DNA of 37,721 nt, taken from positions 1-37,721 of the forward strand of contig CAITSL010000041.1 of assembly GCA_903895055.1 (NCBI GenBank), read 5' to 3'. Below, piece by piece: positions 14,586-22,451 of this stretch. Within the stretch, counting starts at the first letter, position 1. Each line of letters starts with the position of its first letter. The DNA comes from an uncultured bacterium. Its GTDB lineage: Bacteria > Patescibacteriota > Minisyncoccia > Phycocordibacterales > UBA9973. A program made the translations under genes and the position numbers. The notes below the pieces were generated by a model. The model was given only the letters and a program-made list of their open reading frames with translations. It was not told where the DNA came from and did no database searches.

Positions 14586-16322
14586 CTAATCCGCTTCGGT
14601 TGTAAAATTATATACTTCTCGGTAAGGGATAACGCCATTGATCGCTTTCAACATGGCATCTTCTTCCATCGTAAGCATACCATTTTTCCGAGCTTCTGTG
14701 AAAAGCGCAGACCGAGTAGGATTTTTCAGAATTATCTCTTGCATTTTTTTATCTATTTTAAACATTTCAAAGATAGCAATACGCCCACGAGTACCGGTCG
14801 GACATTCCGACACCGGAACAGTGTCATACATTTCCGGTTTTATTTCAATTTCTTTTTTATATTCTTCCGGTAAATCTTTTAATTCATTTTCGATTTGCAA
14901 TTTGATACTCGGGTCCATTGGCACCAGTTTTCTGGAAGCTGGCCAAGTAAGCTTGGCTAATCGTTGCGCCACCGAAAGAATCAAGGTCGGGGAAATCAAG
15001 TACGGGTCGACGCCCATATCGATCAGTCTTGGAATAGCGCCGATCGCATCGTTGGTATGCAGAGTTGAAAGAACCAAATGCCCAGTCAGAGCGGCTTGAA
15101 TTGCCAATTGGGCAGTCTCTTTATCCCGAATTTCTCCAACCATGATGATATCCGGGTCCTGACGCAGAATGGAACGCAACCCCGAAGCAAAGGTGTATCC
15201 TATTTCCGGTTTCATTTGAGATTGGTTAATGTCCGGCATATGGTATTCTACCGGATCCTCCAGGGAAACAATATTACTTTTTTCTTTATCCAGTTCATTC
15301 ATAATTGAATACAAACTAGTGGATTTTCCGGAGCCGGTCGGACCGGTGATTAAAATAAGCCCATATGGTTTTTTAATTGCTTCTCTGACTAATTCCAGAT
15401 TTCTTTTAGAAAGCCCCAACTCTTCAAGCGGTTTAACGCCTTTCTCCGAATCAAGCACTCGCATTACAACTTTTTCCCCATAGTAGGCCGGCATAGTGGA
15501 TACTCGAAAATCTATTTTTCTTCCGTCAATGGTTGCGCTAAAAGATCCGTCTTGCGGTTTACGTTTTTCATCCAAACGTAATTTAGCCAGAATCTTGATG
15601 CGAGCCACCACTCCATTGTAAACATTTAACGGCAAAACAATGGTGGTATAAAGAGATCCATCCACCCGATAGCGGACTTTTATTTTTTCTCCGGTATGTT
15701 CGATATGAATATCCGAAGCATTCCCTTCAATCGCATTCCGGAGAATCACGGCGACAATTTTTATGACCGGAGCTTCTTCCACAATTTTTTCTTCTTCTCC
15801 CTTTTTTACATTTTTATTTACGGCATCCAACACCTCTTTTGATTCTATCTCTTCATCATTATTAAAATCATCCAGTGCTTCCTCCACTTGAATTCCTAGC
15901 CCTTTATATCCTTCAAGCACATTTTCATAATCTTTTTTGGAAATAAGGAAAATTTTAAAAGGAATGCCTAATTTCACAGAAATAAACTGGAGCGCATCCA
16001 TCGCCTTGATATTCTCGGGGTCGATTACTCCTACTTCGAGTACTCCCTCGCTTAAATTGAAAGGGACAAATTTATAATGCCTGGCGGAATCTTCCGGAAT
16101 ATATCGGAGGACATCAAAAGATATCCCTTTGGCGTCAACTTTTTTAGTGGGCATATTAAAATACTCTCCTTTGGCATCAAGAATTTCTTCTTCGGTTATC
16201 CCCATATCAAAAAGAGCCCCGTCGACGTCGTCTTCGTGACGTTCTTTGGCACGATTTTTGATATCCCCTATTTGACTTTCGTTAATCGTTCCTCTTTTTA
16301 CTAATTCTTCTAAAAAACTCAT
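14586..16322 (-). CDS. pilB: Pilus assembly ATPase PilB (GspE family)
   Basis: 578 residues. N-terminal MshEN-type domain (about 1-140), linker rich in Glu/Lys (150-180), then the ATPase core: SDIHIE (203-208), Walker A GPTGSGKS (327-334), Asp box LEDPVEY, Walker B DIIMVGE (391-397) and His box GHLVLSTLHTND (414-425). It drives pilin polymerisation through PilC. Where most GspE/PilB proteins carry a tetracysteine zinc motif after the QRL segment, this one reads KLTWPASRKLVP, so the zinc site is missing and only one Cys remains (SECPTG). Stop lies 15 nt before the CheY-like start. Confidence 0.95.
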   Translation of the reverse strand: MSFLEELVKRGTINESQIGDIKNRAKERHEDDVDGALFDMGITEEEILDAKGEYFNMPTKKVDAKGISFDVLRYIPEDSARHYKFVPFNLSEGVLEVGVIDPENIKAMDALQFISVKLGIPFKIFLISKKDYENVLEGYKGLGIQVEEALDDFNNDEEIESKEVLDAVNKNVKKGEEEKIVEEAPVIKIVAVILRNAIEGNASDIHIEHTGEKIKVRYRVDGSLYTTIVLPLNVYNGVVARIKILAKLRLDEKRKPQDGSFSATIDGRKIDFRVSTMPAYYGEKVVMRVLDSEKGVKPLEELGLSKRNLELVREAIKKPYGLILITGPTGSGKSTSLYSIMNELDKEKSNIVSLEDPVEYHMPDINQSQMKPEIGYTFASGLRSILRQDPDIIMVGEIRDKETAQLAIQAALTGHLVLSTLHTNDAIGAIPRLIDMGVDPYLISPTLILSVAQRLAKLTWPASRKLVPMDPSIKLQIENELKDLPEEYKKEIEIKPEMYDTVPVSECPTGTRGRIAIFEMFKIDKKMQEIILKNPTRSALFTEARKNGMLTMEEDAMLKAINGVIPYREVYNFTTEAD

Positions 16323-16329
16323 AATTAAT

Positions 16330-16746
16330 TTAATGTGTTACGGGTGGAATTGTGGGTGGAATTGTGGGTGGAGTTGTGGGTGGAGTTGTGGGTGGAATTG
16401 TAATAGATGGCGTAATTTCAGTTCCAATCGGAGCAAAAGGATTGGGTCTGCCTTCAGTGCCATCTTGAATAAGAGTGATACTTGAATCTTGCAAAGAAAG
16501 AAAGGCCGGATCTTTAAAAATAGAGTCATCCAATTTAAGATTTTTGACACTCAAAAGGATTGAGACAAATTCATCGTTGGTATTTGGTGTTCCGTTTCCG
16601 GAAGTAGCATCTGGGGTAAGAGATGCTCCAGTTGAAGAAGTGAGTGACGCCGCTACCGGACCTTTTTTAATGAAAAAAATATAAATTAAGATCAAAACTA
16701 TCGCTACCACAACCAAGATTATTATGTTTTTTATTTTTGAATTCAT
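16330..16746 (-). CDS. Pilus-cluster protein in the PilP position, Pro-rich tail
   Basis: 138 residues. One N-terminal transmembrane helix (about 6-26), a Ser/Thr/Gly-rich linker, a short conserved-looking stretch FLSLQDSSITLI followed by GRPNPFAPIG, then a tail of PPTTPPTIPP repeats encoded by a 12-bp tandem repeat. In Gram-negative clusters PilP follows PilO and carries an Arg-x-PF motif; the order here (pilM, N, O, this gene) and the RPNPF motif suggest a reduced PilP analogue. No lipobox is seen. The assignment is by position and a short motif only. Confidence 0.55.
   Translation of the reverse strand: MNSKIKNIIILVVVAIVLILIYIFFIKKGPVAASLTSSTGASLTPDATSGNGTPNTNDEFVSILLSVKNLKLDDSIFKDPAFLSLQDSSITLIQDGTEGRPNPFAPIGTEITPSITIPPTTPPTTPPTIPPTIPPVTH
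16341..16400. repeat. 12-bp tandem repeat, five units
   Basis: Five units of TGGGTGGA(A/G)TTG with single base differences. They encode the Pro/Thr/Ile tail of the PilP-position protein. Unit number could vary without frameshift. Confidence 0.85.
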
Positions 16747-16747
16747 A

Positions 16748-17359
16748 TTAATTTTTCAGCCAATAGGTTTTAATTTTAAAATCATATTTATACGAATCGG
16801 ATGGTTTGGATTTTCCAAGGACTACTGTTGTAACATCGGATGAAAAATTAACCGAAGAGATGTCTACTAATCGGAGGTTACTTTCTAGGTCTTTTACCAA
16901 AGAAATAAAATTGGAATAAGTTCCTTCGGTCGAAAATTCAAGATTCCAGGTTCCATATTCTTGATTGTTTAGAGCCGTCTTTTGATTTGTTGCCCCAGGG
17001 CTAGCTACTGTCCCGGCACCAACAGCGGCTTCTGTATCGGAAGAATCGTATTTGACATTTTCCAACACCATTCCGTAAGGTGAAGCTAATTTTTCAATTT
17101 CTAAAATGAGACGGATATTGTTCACACTGCCCGGCAAAAGTGTTTGTAATTTAGTTAAATTATTCGGATCAATGGCATTATATTTTTGCGTTAGTTTGTC
17201 GCGCTCCGCTTGAAGAGTATTGGCATTTCCCAATGCTTGATTATAGGAAGCGATTTGATTTTTGATATTCGAAATATCCCCCAAGATCGGATTGGTAAAC
17301 ATCATAAATAAAGTAACTCCGACTCCTATTAAAATTATGGGTGTAATATATCTAAACAT
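16748..17359 (-). CDS. pilO: PilO-like pilus alignment protein
   Basis: 203 residues. N-terminal transmembrane helix (about 4-22), a coiled-coil segment (about 28-65; NQIASYNQALGNANTLQAERDKLTQKY), then an alpha/beta ferredoxin-like periplasmic domain. The segment LLPGSVNNIRLILEIEKLASPYGMVLENVKY is typical of PilO. With PilN it forms the heterodimer that links PilM to the outer parts of the machine. Starts 5 nt after pilN. Confidence 0.85.
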   Translation of the reverse strand: MFRYITPIILIGVGVTLFMMFTNPILGDISNIKNQIASYNQALGNANTLQAERDKLTQKYNAIDPNNLTKLQTLLPGSVNNIRLILEIEKLASPYGMVLENVKYDSSDTEAAVGAGTVASPGATNQKTALNNQEYGTWNLEFSTEGTYSNFISLVKDLESNLRLVDISSVNFSSDVTTVVLGKSKPSDSYKYDFKIKTYWLKN

Positions 17360-17364
17360 AATAA

Positions 17365-17964
17365 TTAAGAAGCATTATCGCTTCTGGTTTTTAACGCCTC
17401 TTTGTAATTTACAAAATTTTTATCAACCGAAAACTCCAAATCAAAAAGTACATTCCCTTGATTATCTAGGGTAAGATTGGAAAAATTTGGGTCAATTAAA
17501 TTTTTATTCTTAGAGAATAAATCAGCCTGAAGCGCGATAGAGCGATATCCCACTGCCTGCCCGCTCATTTTTACCAATATGCCATTGTCCGATAAATCAT
17601 AGCTAAATTTGGTATAACGAATGGTTTTCAAGGTAAGAGCCTCTAGCGCTTCAAAAATCGGCGAAATGGCAATATGACTCGACAAAATTTCATTTGAGGA
17701 GTTTAGTCTTTTATCTAAAATTTGTAGTTTGCTGATCTCCGTAGGTTCAAAGCTATTCTTCGCTAAATTGAGATCCTTTTCCATTTTAGTCACATTCCCT
17801 GTCAAAACTCCTTTATAAAAATAGGCTCCCGCCGCACCTAAAACCATTGAGAAAAATACAATAATAGCAATAATCAAAAACAGACCAACCGAGCGTTTGC
17901 CCGGGGTTGTTTGTTCAACCATCGGCTTTTTGGGTATAAATGATGTTTGAAAATTTTGTTCCAT
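17365..17964 (-). CDS. pilN: PilN-like pilus alignment protein
   Basis: 199 residues. A cytoplasmic N-terminus of about 25 residues, which in PilN binds PilM, then a transmembrane helix (about 27-50), a helical stretch with LQILDKRLNSSNEILSSHI, and a beta-rich extracytoplasmic domain. Sequence is diverged from Proteobacterial PilN (no clear INLLP motif), so the call leans on topology and on its place between pilM and pilO. Confidence 0.75.
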   Translation of the reverse strand: MEQNFQTSFIPKKPMVEQTTPGKRSVGLFLIIAIIVFFSMVLGAAGAYFYKGVLTGNVTKMEKDLNLAKNSFEPTEISKLQILDKRLNSSNEILSSHIAISPIFEALEALTLKTIRYTKFSYDLSDNGILVKMSGQAVGYRSIALQADLFSKNKNLIDPNFSNLTLDNQGNVLFDLEFSVDKNFVNYKEALKTRSDNAS

Positions 17965-17982
17965 TTCCTTTATTGTATTATC

Positions 17983-19110
17983 TCATTGTAATTTTCTCAA
18001 AGCAAGCCCCAGGGCAACCGAAAACTCAGGACCAGTCGCTTCTAACACTTTATCCAAGAATGCCGGCGCCCCAACTTTCGAGAAAGGATGTCCTACTTCT
18101 ACTTCGGCTTTAAAATTGTTTTCGGCCACTTCTTTCAAACCTTTTAGAAGGCATCCGCCGCCAGTCAGGATTACTTTGCTGATAGTCCGATTATATTTCT
18201 TCTCAAACCCTAATAATACATTATTTGTTTCGGAAAAGATATAGTCCGTGTGAATTTTTATGATGTCCGCTAAACTTTTTTCATTTGGATTGCCGTATAA
18301 GCCGTATTCTTTTTTCATTTTTTCCGCATCTCCAAATGAAATACCAAATGATTTTGAAATGGAATCGGTAATATCCGCCGCCCCACGACCGACAATGTGA
18401 AAAGACTTCACAGTGCCAAATTCAACAATCGATAATTTGGTACGTGAAGCCCCAAAATCCATTAAAAGCACCAAGGATAACTCATGTTCAAAATTTGAAC
18501 GAATGGACGAAAAAATTTCAATTTCAAAAAATGGAACATCCAATTTGCATTCATCGACAATTGATCGATATTTGGAAATAGCATCATTTTGAATTGCCAC
18601 TACCAATACTTCGGTCTTTTCTGCCTCTTTAGGAGAAGTTCCTTCACTGTTTGCTTCTAAAAAAGAAGTTTCTTTCTTCGGTAACAGTGACCAATCAAGA
18701 GAAACCTCATTGATGGGCACTGGAATATATTTTCTCGCTTCAGTGGTGATGATTGAAGGCATTTCACTTTCTTTTACATTCGGTGGCAATTCGATAGTAA
18801 AAATCAAACTTGATTGGACGGGGATAGCCAACGCTCCAGCGCTAGTGGTCGCACCAGATTGTTTCAATGTTTCATTCAGAGCTTCGATGGTTTTTTCAAC
18901 CGGAAGATTGGTCACCTTGCCAATATCAAGTTCGGCATAAGGGCCGAGTCCGATCATTCCATAAGTCGAGAGCATTGCCTTGCCTTCCTTTTTTTTGATT
19001 TCAACTATTTTAATCGAAGAAGAGCCAATGTCTATACCCAAGACACCGTTGCTCGCGTGGTTATTAAAAAAGCTAATACCTGAAAAAAGATTTTTAAAAG
19101 GATTATCCAT
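17983..19110 (-). CDS. pilM: Actin-like pilus assembly ATPase PilM
   Basis: 375 residues, the usual size. Actin/FtsA fold signatures: phosphate-1 loop GVLGIDIGSSSIKIVEI (about 22-38), second phosphate region LLMDFGASRTKLSIVE (about 215-230), and adenosine motif ILTGGGCLLKGL (about 315-326). It binds the PilN N-terminus on the cytoplasmic side and helps position the ATPases. First gene of the pilus operon; divergent from comF with a shared 20-nt promoter region. It ends in UGA, which shows UGA is a stop codon here. Confidence 0.93.
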   Translation of the reverse strand: MDNPFKNLFSGISFFNNHASNGVLGIDIGSSSIKIVEIKKKEGKAMLSTYGMIGLGPYAELDIGKVTNLPVEKTIEALNETLKQSGATTSAGALAIPVQSSLIFTIELPPNVKESEMPSIITTEARKYIPVPINEVSLDWSLLPKKETSFLEANSEGTSPKEAEKTEVLVVAIQNDAISKYRSIVDECKLDVPFFEIEIFSSIRSNFEHELSLVLLMDFGASRTKLSIVEFGTVKSFHIVGRGAADITDSISKSFGISFGDAEKMKKEYGLYGNPNEKSLADIIKIHTDYIFSETNNVLLGFEKKYNRTISKVILTGGGCLLKGLKEVAENNFKAEVEVGHPFSKVGAPAFLDKVLEATGPEFSVALGLALRKLQ

Positions 19111-19130
19111 TTGTGTTAATATTATAGCAT
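19111..19130. promoter_or_regulatory. Divergent pilM/comF promoter
   Basis: The 20-nt gap carries TGC-TATAAT on the minus strand (box 19121-19126, 10 nt before pilM) and TATTAT on the plus strand (19120-19125, 5 nt before comF). The two boxes overlap almost completely, so transcription of the pilus operon and of comF should compete. Confidence 0.55.
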
Positions 19131-19784
19131 ATGAAAGACTTTTTAGACACTATCTTAAACATCGTTTTCCCTGTGAATTGCATTTCCTGTAAAGAAAAGG
19201 GCTCTCTTTTGTGTATTAAGTGTCTTGCCTCCTCGCCGGAAGCAGAAAGAGAAAGCGCTCTTTGGATTTTTCCTTTATTTGATTATCGTCATCCTCCTCT
19301 CAAAAAAGCTATCTGGCTTCTAAAATATAAAGGGAAACGCAAGTTAGCGGATATTTTTGCCGAAGTAATGTACGCGAGAATCTTGGAAGAATTGGCTGAT
19401 CTATCAATGATGGAAAATTTTCGAGAACCAGTTTTGATTCCGATCCCGCTCGCGCCCAAACGTTATCGAGAAAGAGGGTTCAATCAAGCGACCCTCCTTT
19501 GCAAGGCTTTGATGGAATTAGACAAAAATGAGAATTTCAAATTGGAAAAAAATATTCTAATTAAACCCAAAGACACCGAACACCAAGCACGAATCGAAGA
19601 TCGGAGTAAAAGATTGAAAAATATTATTGGTTCTTTTCTCGTAAAAAATCCGCAAACTATCAAAGACAAAAATATAATTTTGATAGATGATGTCACCACT
19701 ACCGGCGCGACTTTGGCGGAAGCCAAAAAAACTCTTAAATCAGCCGGAGCCAGAAAAGTAATCGCTTTCACCGTGGCGCATTAA
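19131..19784 (+). CDS. comF: ComF family protein (phosphoribosyltransferase fold)
   Basis: 217 residues. N-terminal zinc site with Cys 17, 20, 28 and 31; conserved LKYKGKRKLADIFA; PIPLAPKRYRERGFNQA; and the PRPP-binding loop IILIDDVTTTGAT (182-194). ComF is needed for DNA uptake in naturally competent bacteria. Its position opposite the pilus operon with a shared promoter supports a link between pilus and DNA import. No comEA or comEC lies in the window. Start is fixed by the tight promoter. Confidence 0.92.
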   Translation: MKDFLDTILNIVFPVNCISCKEKGSLLCIKCLASSPEAERESALWIFPLFDYRHPPLKKAIWLLKYKGKRKLADIFAEVMYARILEELADLSMMENFREPVLIPIPLAPKRYRERGFNQATLLCKALMELDKNENFKLEKNILIKPKDTEHQARIEDRSKRLKNIIGSFLVKNPQTIKDKNIILIDDVTTTGATLAEAKKTLKSAGARKVIAFTVAH

Positions 19785-19801
19785 ATTAAAATTTAATTTT
19801 T
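19780..19801 (+). terminator. Possible weak AT-only terminator after comF
   Basis: ATTAAATT, two A, then AATTTAAT followed by T residues, overlapping the comF stop. The stem has no GC pairs, so efficiency is doubtful. Confidence 0.3.
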
Positions 19802-19805
19802 CTGT

Positions 19806-19811
19806 TATAAT
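19806..19811 (+). promoter_or_regulatory. Extended -10 box for the ATP-grasp gene
   Basis: TGT-TATAAT with 6 nt to the ATG at 19818. Confidence 0.65.
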
Positions 19812-19817
19812 AAAACT

Positions 19818-21002
19818 ATGAAACATTGCAAAGATTGCGAGCCGGCGCAGGAAATACATTTTATCGCTTATCTGTCGGTTGTTTTGGAAATGGTGAGCGA
19901 TCCATTTTTCAATCTGGCTGAATTATTTTTCAAAAACACTGCCGAGGCAATTTCTAATCGGATTTCCTTTCCTTTTTATCGTTTGATGGTATTTCTACGA
20001 CTCGGACACTATACTTATAAACCTGACGAAAAAGACAGCTGGCGTTCAAAGTGTTTTTGGATTGAAGCAGAAAGGCGTGGCATTAAAATGTACGAATTTC
20101 ATCTGGGACCGATTCGAGATATCTTTATCGCCGAATACAAGGGGGAAAAAATAACTTTTGACGGCTTGCCCCGTCCAGGAAAAGAAGAAGCTGAATCTCT
20201 CGGCTGGATGGATAATAAGGGCATTATGAAAGAGAAATTTATGAAAGAAAGGATACCGGTCGCGCGCGGTGGCACTGCTTGGACTTATCGGGACGCTTTA
20301 AAAATATTTAATAAAATTGAGAAACCGGTAATCACTAAACCGAATTTGGGTTCGCGTTCGAGACACACAATGATTCATTTAAATACGCCTGAAGATTTAA
20401 AAATTGGATTTTATAAAGCGCTCAAACTTTCTCCTTTAGTGGTTATTGAAGAAGAGCTCCGTGGCTACCTCTTCCGAGGAACCTTAATCGGTGGAAAATT
20501 GGCGGGAGTAGTCAGACGCGATCAGCCAGAAATAACCGGCGATGGCACACATACTGTCCAAGAACTCCTGGATAAAGAAAATGAGCGCCCAGAACGAGGA
20601 GGCCCGATTTTTCATAAAATACCAATCGATAAAGAAGCTCTAGTAGAACTTGCTCGACAAAAAATTAAATTAGAAGATATTCCCAAAAAAGGCAGAGTTG
20701 TGACTTTTTCTCAAAAGACTTCTCGTGGTTGCGGAGGCACCACGACTGAAGTCACAGATATCACCCACCCAGACAACGTCGCCATGCTCGAACACGTCGG
20801 CGCATATTTGAAAGACCCGCTGGTGGGGGTGGATTTTATTATTGAAGATATAACAAAATCGTGGCGTGAAGAACAGCATTGTGGAGTAATCGAGTGCAAT
20901 TCCCTACCCTTTATCGACCTTCATCACTATGTCCTTTTCGGAAAGCCCAACAACGTCGCCGGCAAACTCTGGGACCTCGTAATGCCAGAAACTAAAATGT
21001 AA
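19818..21002 (+). CDS. Stand-alone ATP-grasp ligase, cyanophycin-synthetase-like
   Basis: 394 residues. After an N-terminal part with Cys (MKHCKDCE) and hydrophobic stretches comes an ATP-grasp core: VITKPNLGSRSRH (ATP-binding Lys/Gly loop, about 173-187), the VVIEEEL.GYLFRGTLIGGKLAGVVRR segment with acceptor glutamates, and GDGTHTVQELLD, very like the cyanophycin synthetase/glutathione synthetase group. VGVDFIIED and IECNSLPF near the end supply Mg-binding acidic residues. The protein lacks the Mur-ligase half of CphA, so it probably ligates an amino acid or acid to an amine; the substrate cannot be read. Its last 11 bases overlap the convergent gene on the other strand. Confidence 0.75.
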   Translation: MKHCKDCEPAQEIHFIAYLSVVLEMVSDPFFNLAELFFKNTAEAISNRISFPFYRLMVFLRLGHYTYKPDEKDSWRSKCFWIEAERRGIKMYEFHLGPIRDIFIAEYKGEKITFDGLPRPGKEEAESLGWMDNKGIMKEKFMKERIPVARGGTAWTYRDALKIFNKIEKPVITKPNLGSRSRHTMIHLNTPEDLKIGFYKALKLSPLVVIEEELRGYLFRGTLIGGKLAGVVRRDQPEITGDGTHTVQELLDKENERPERGGPIFHKIPIDKEALVELARQKIKLEDIPKKGRVVTFSQKTSRGCGGTTTEVTDITHPDNVAMLEHVGAYLKDPLVGVDFIIEDITKSWREEQHCGVIECNSLPFIDLHHYVLFGKPNNVAGKLWDLVMPETKM

Positions 21003-21477
21003 TTTCCGAATCGGGGTTATAAGCATCCGGATCCATTTTTAAATGAGAAATATATTTTTCTTGCACAATAAAATCTCCCAAAAATTTTAAGAAGTCTTCT
21101 TTCTTTTCCACCTCCCCTTTTTCCGTAAAGTGATCGATCGGATGTCCTTCAGGGGTAAGTTCAAAGTGTCCGCGGATTTCTCCATCTTCAAAAACTCGTA
21201 AATGATATTGATCATTAAAATCCACCAATTTTCTCCAACTTAAAACCTGACCTTCGTCCGTCCAAGCAATAAAGTGATTGCCAAAACCCCATTTTTCGTG
21301 TAAATGTCTTTTCAAGCCTTCCAAGGTTTTTCCGGGCGCTAGCCAGCCGATATGGTATTTTTGCTTTCCGTCGGTATGCTTTATCAACCCCGAAGAAAGT
21401 AAATCTTTTTGGGCGATATGAAAAAATTTGTAAATTATTCGCCAGATACTCTGTTTAATTTTTTCTTCCGGATTCAT
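20992..21477 (-). CDS. Conserved-looking protein of unknown function (161 aa)
   Basis: I do not recognise it. I chose the ATG at 21477, 7 nt from an extended -10 box; an upstream open stretch would start inside the promoter. The protein is soluble, with an N-terminal helix (EEKIKQSIWRIIYKFFHIAQKDLL), a middle rich in His, Trp and Gly (KYHIGWLAPGKTLEGLKRHLHEKWGFGNHFIAW), and beta strands with many acidic residues (YHLRVFEDGEIRGHFELTPEGHPIDHF). No signal peptide. Convergent with the ATP-grasp gene, whose end it overlaps by 11 bp. Confidence 0.7.
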   Translation of the reverse strand: MNPEEKIKQSIWRIIYKFFHIAQKDLLSSGLIKHTDGKQKYHIGWLAPGKTLEGLKRHLHEKWGFGNHFIAWTDEGQVLSWRKLVDFNDQYHLRVFEDGEIRGHFELTPEGHPIDHFTEKGEVEKKEDFLKFLGDFIVQEKYISHLKMDPDAYNPDSEITF

Positions 21478-21484
21478 GTTTAGT

Positions 21485-21490
21485 ACTATA
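21485..21490 (-). promoter_or_regulatory. Extended -10 box for the 161-aa protein gene
   Basis: TGT-TATAGT on the minus strand, 7 nt from the ATG at 21477. Confidence 0.5.
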
Positions 21491-21531
21491 ACATAAATCA
21501 AAAATTCTTTGAACTTTCAAAATTAAAAAGC

Positions 21532-21537
21532 TATAAT
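21532..21537 (+). promoter_or_regulatory. -10 box for gpsA
   Basis: TATAAT with 8 nt to the ATG at 21546. Confidence 0.5.
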
Positions 21538-21545
21538 TAGTTGAT

Positions 21546-22451
21546 ATGAAAATCACAATCATTGGAAATGGACAAATAGGAAGTGCCCTTTTATATTTAC
21601 TGAATGAGTCTTCGAAAAATCGAGCTCAGAAATGTTTAATAGAAATTTATGATAAAGATGCATCAAAAAATGCCAGCGGTAAGACATTGAAAGATTGCGT
21701 TTCGAATGCTGATTTTATATTTTTATGCGTTCCATCTTGGTGTTTAAAAGAAACTTTAATAGAAATTTCAAATAAGCTAGATCCAAAAACTATTTTGATT
21801 TCTTTATCTAAAGGGATAGATGTAGCTTCAAGAAAAAGTGTCGACAAGTTGATAGAAAAAAATGTCGGGAAAGCCAGATATGCACTACTTTCGGGACCAA
21901 TGTTTGCCAAAGAAATATTAAAAGATAAAATGAGTTTTGGGATACTCGCATCAAAAGATAAAAGTGTTTTTGAAAAAATAAAAGAACTTTTCAACGGTAC
22001 AAAATTAAAACTGGAATATTCCAAAGAAGTTCCATCTGTCGCGATGTCCGGGGTTTTGAAAAATATTTATACTCTGGCGGTAAGTATTATCGATAGCTCG
22101 CTTGAGGACAACAATACCAAAGGATATTTTTCGGCCAAAGGAATTATGGAAATGAAGGAAATTATGGAGATGCTCCATTTGGATAAAGAAATAATTCTGG
22201 GCACTGCCGGGTTAGGAGATTTTGTCGCCACCGTCTCGAGTAAACATTCCCAAAACAGAAAAGTGGGCACCGATATTTCGACCAAGGGCAGCACTTCCCA
22301 AAAAAGTGAGGGACTCGTATCGCTCTCTCCCCTCATTTCAATCATAGGTAAAAAATACAAAAAACTTCCAATGTTGTGTCTACTCGAAAGGATCGTGGTG
22401 AAAAAGAAAGACGCCAAAAACGAAATCCACGATTTTCTGAAAGAAATTTAG
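21546..22451 (+). CDS. gpsA: NAD(P)-dependent glycerol-3-phosphate dehydrogenase-like protein
   Basis: 301 residues. N-terminal Rossmann fold with GNGQIGSA (7-14), SKG (88-90), LSGPMFAKEI, then the C-terminal helical domain with the catalytic Lys in SGVLKNIY (K172) and GTAGLGDFVATVSSKHSQNRKVG, which matches the GpsA GLGD...SRNR signature. It would reduce dihydroxyacetone phosphate to sn-glycerol-3-phosphate for lipids. Somewhat shorter and more diverged than E. coli GpsA (339 aa). No phospholipid genes are adjacent. The convergent MliC-type gene overlaps its last 4 bases. Confidence 0.85.
   Translation: MKITIIGNGQIGSALLYLLNESSKNRAQKCLIEIYDKDASKNASGKTLKDCVSNADFIFLCVPSWCLKETLIEISNKLDPKTILISLSKGIDVASRKSVDKLIEKNVGKARYALLSGPMFAKEILKDKMSFGILASKDKSVFEKIKELFNGTKLKLEYSKEVPSVAMSGVLKNIYTLAVSIIDSSLEDNNTKGYFSAKGIMEMKEIMEMLHLDKEIILGTAGLGDFVATVSSKHSQNRKVGTDISTKGSTSQKSEGLVSLSPLISIIGKKYKKLPMLCLLERIVVKKKDAKNEIHDFLKEI

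Noticed and set aside
16341..16400. Possible CRISPR array
   Set aside because: The 12-bp units are contiguous without spacers and code for a Pro-rich tail; this is a coding tandem repeat.
17983..19110. Alternative genetic code with UGA as glycine
   Set aside because: UGA serves as the stop of pilM, and no gene here has in-frame UGA at conserved Gly positions.
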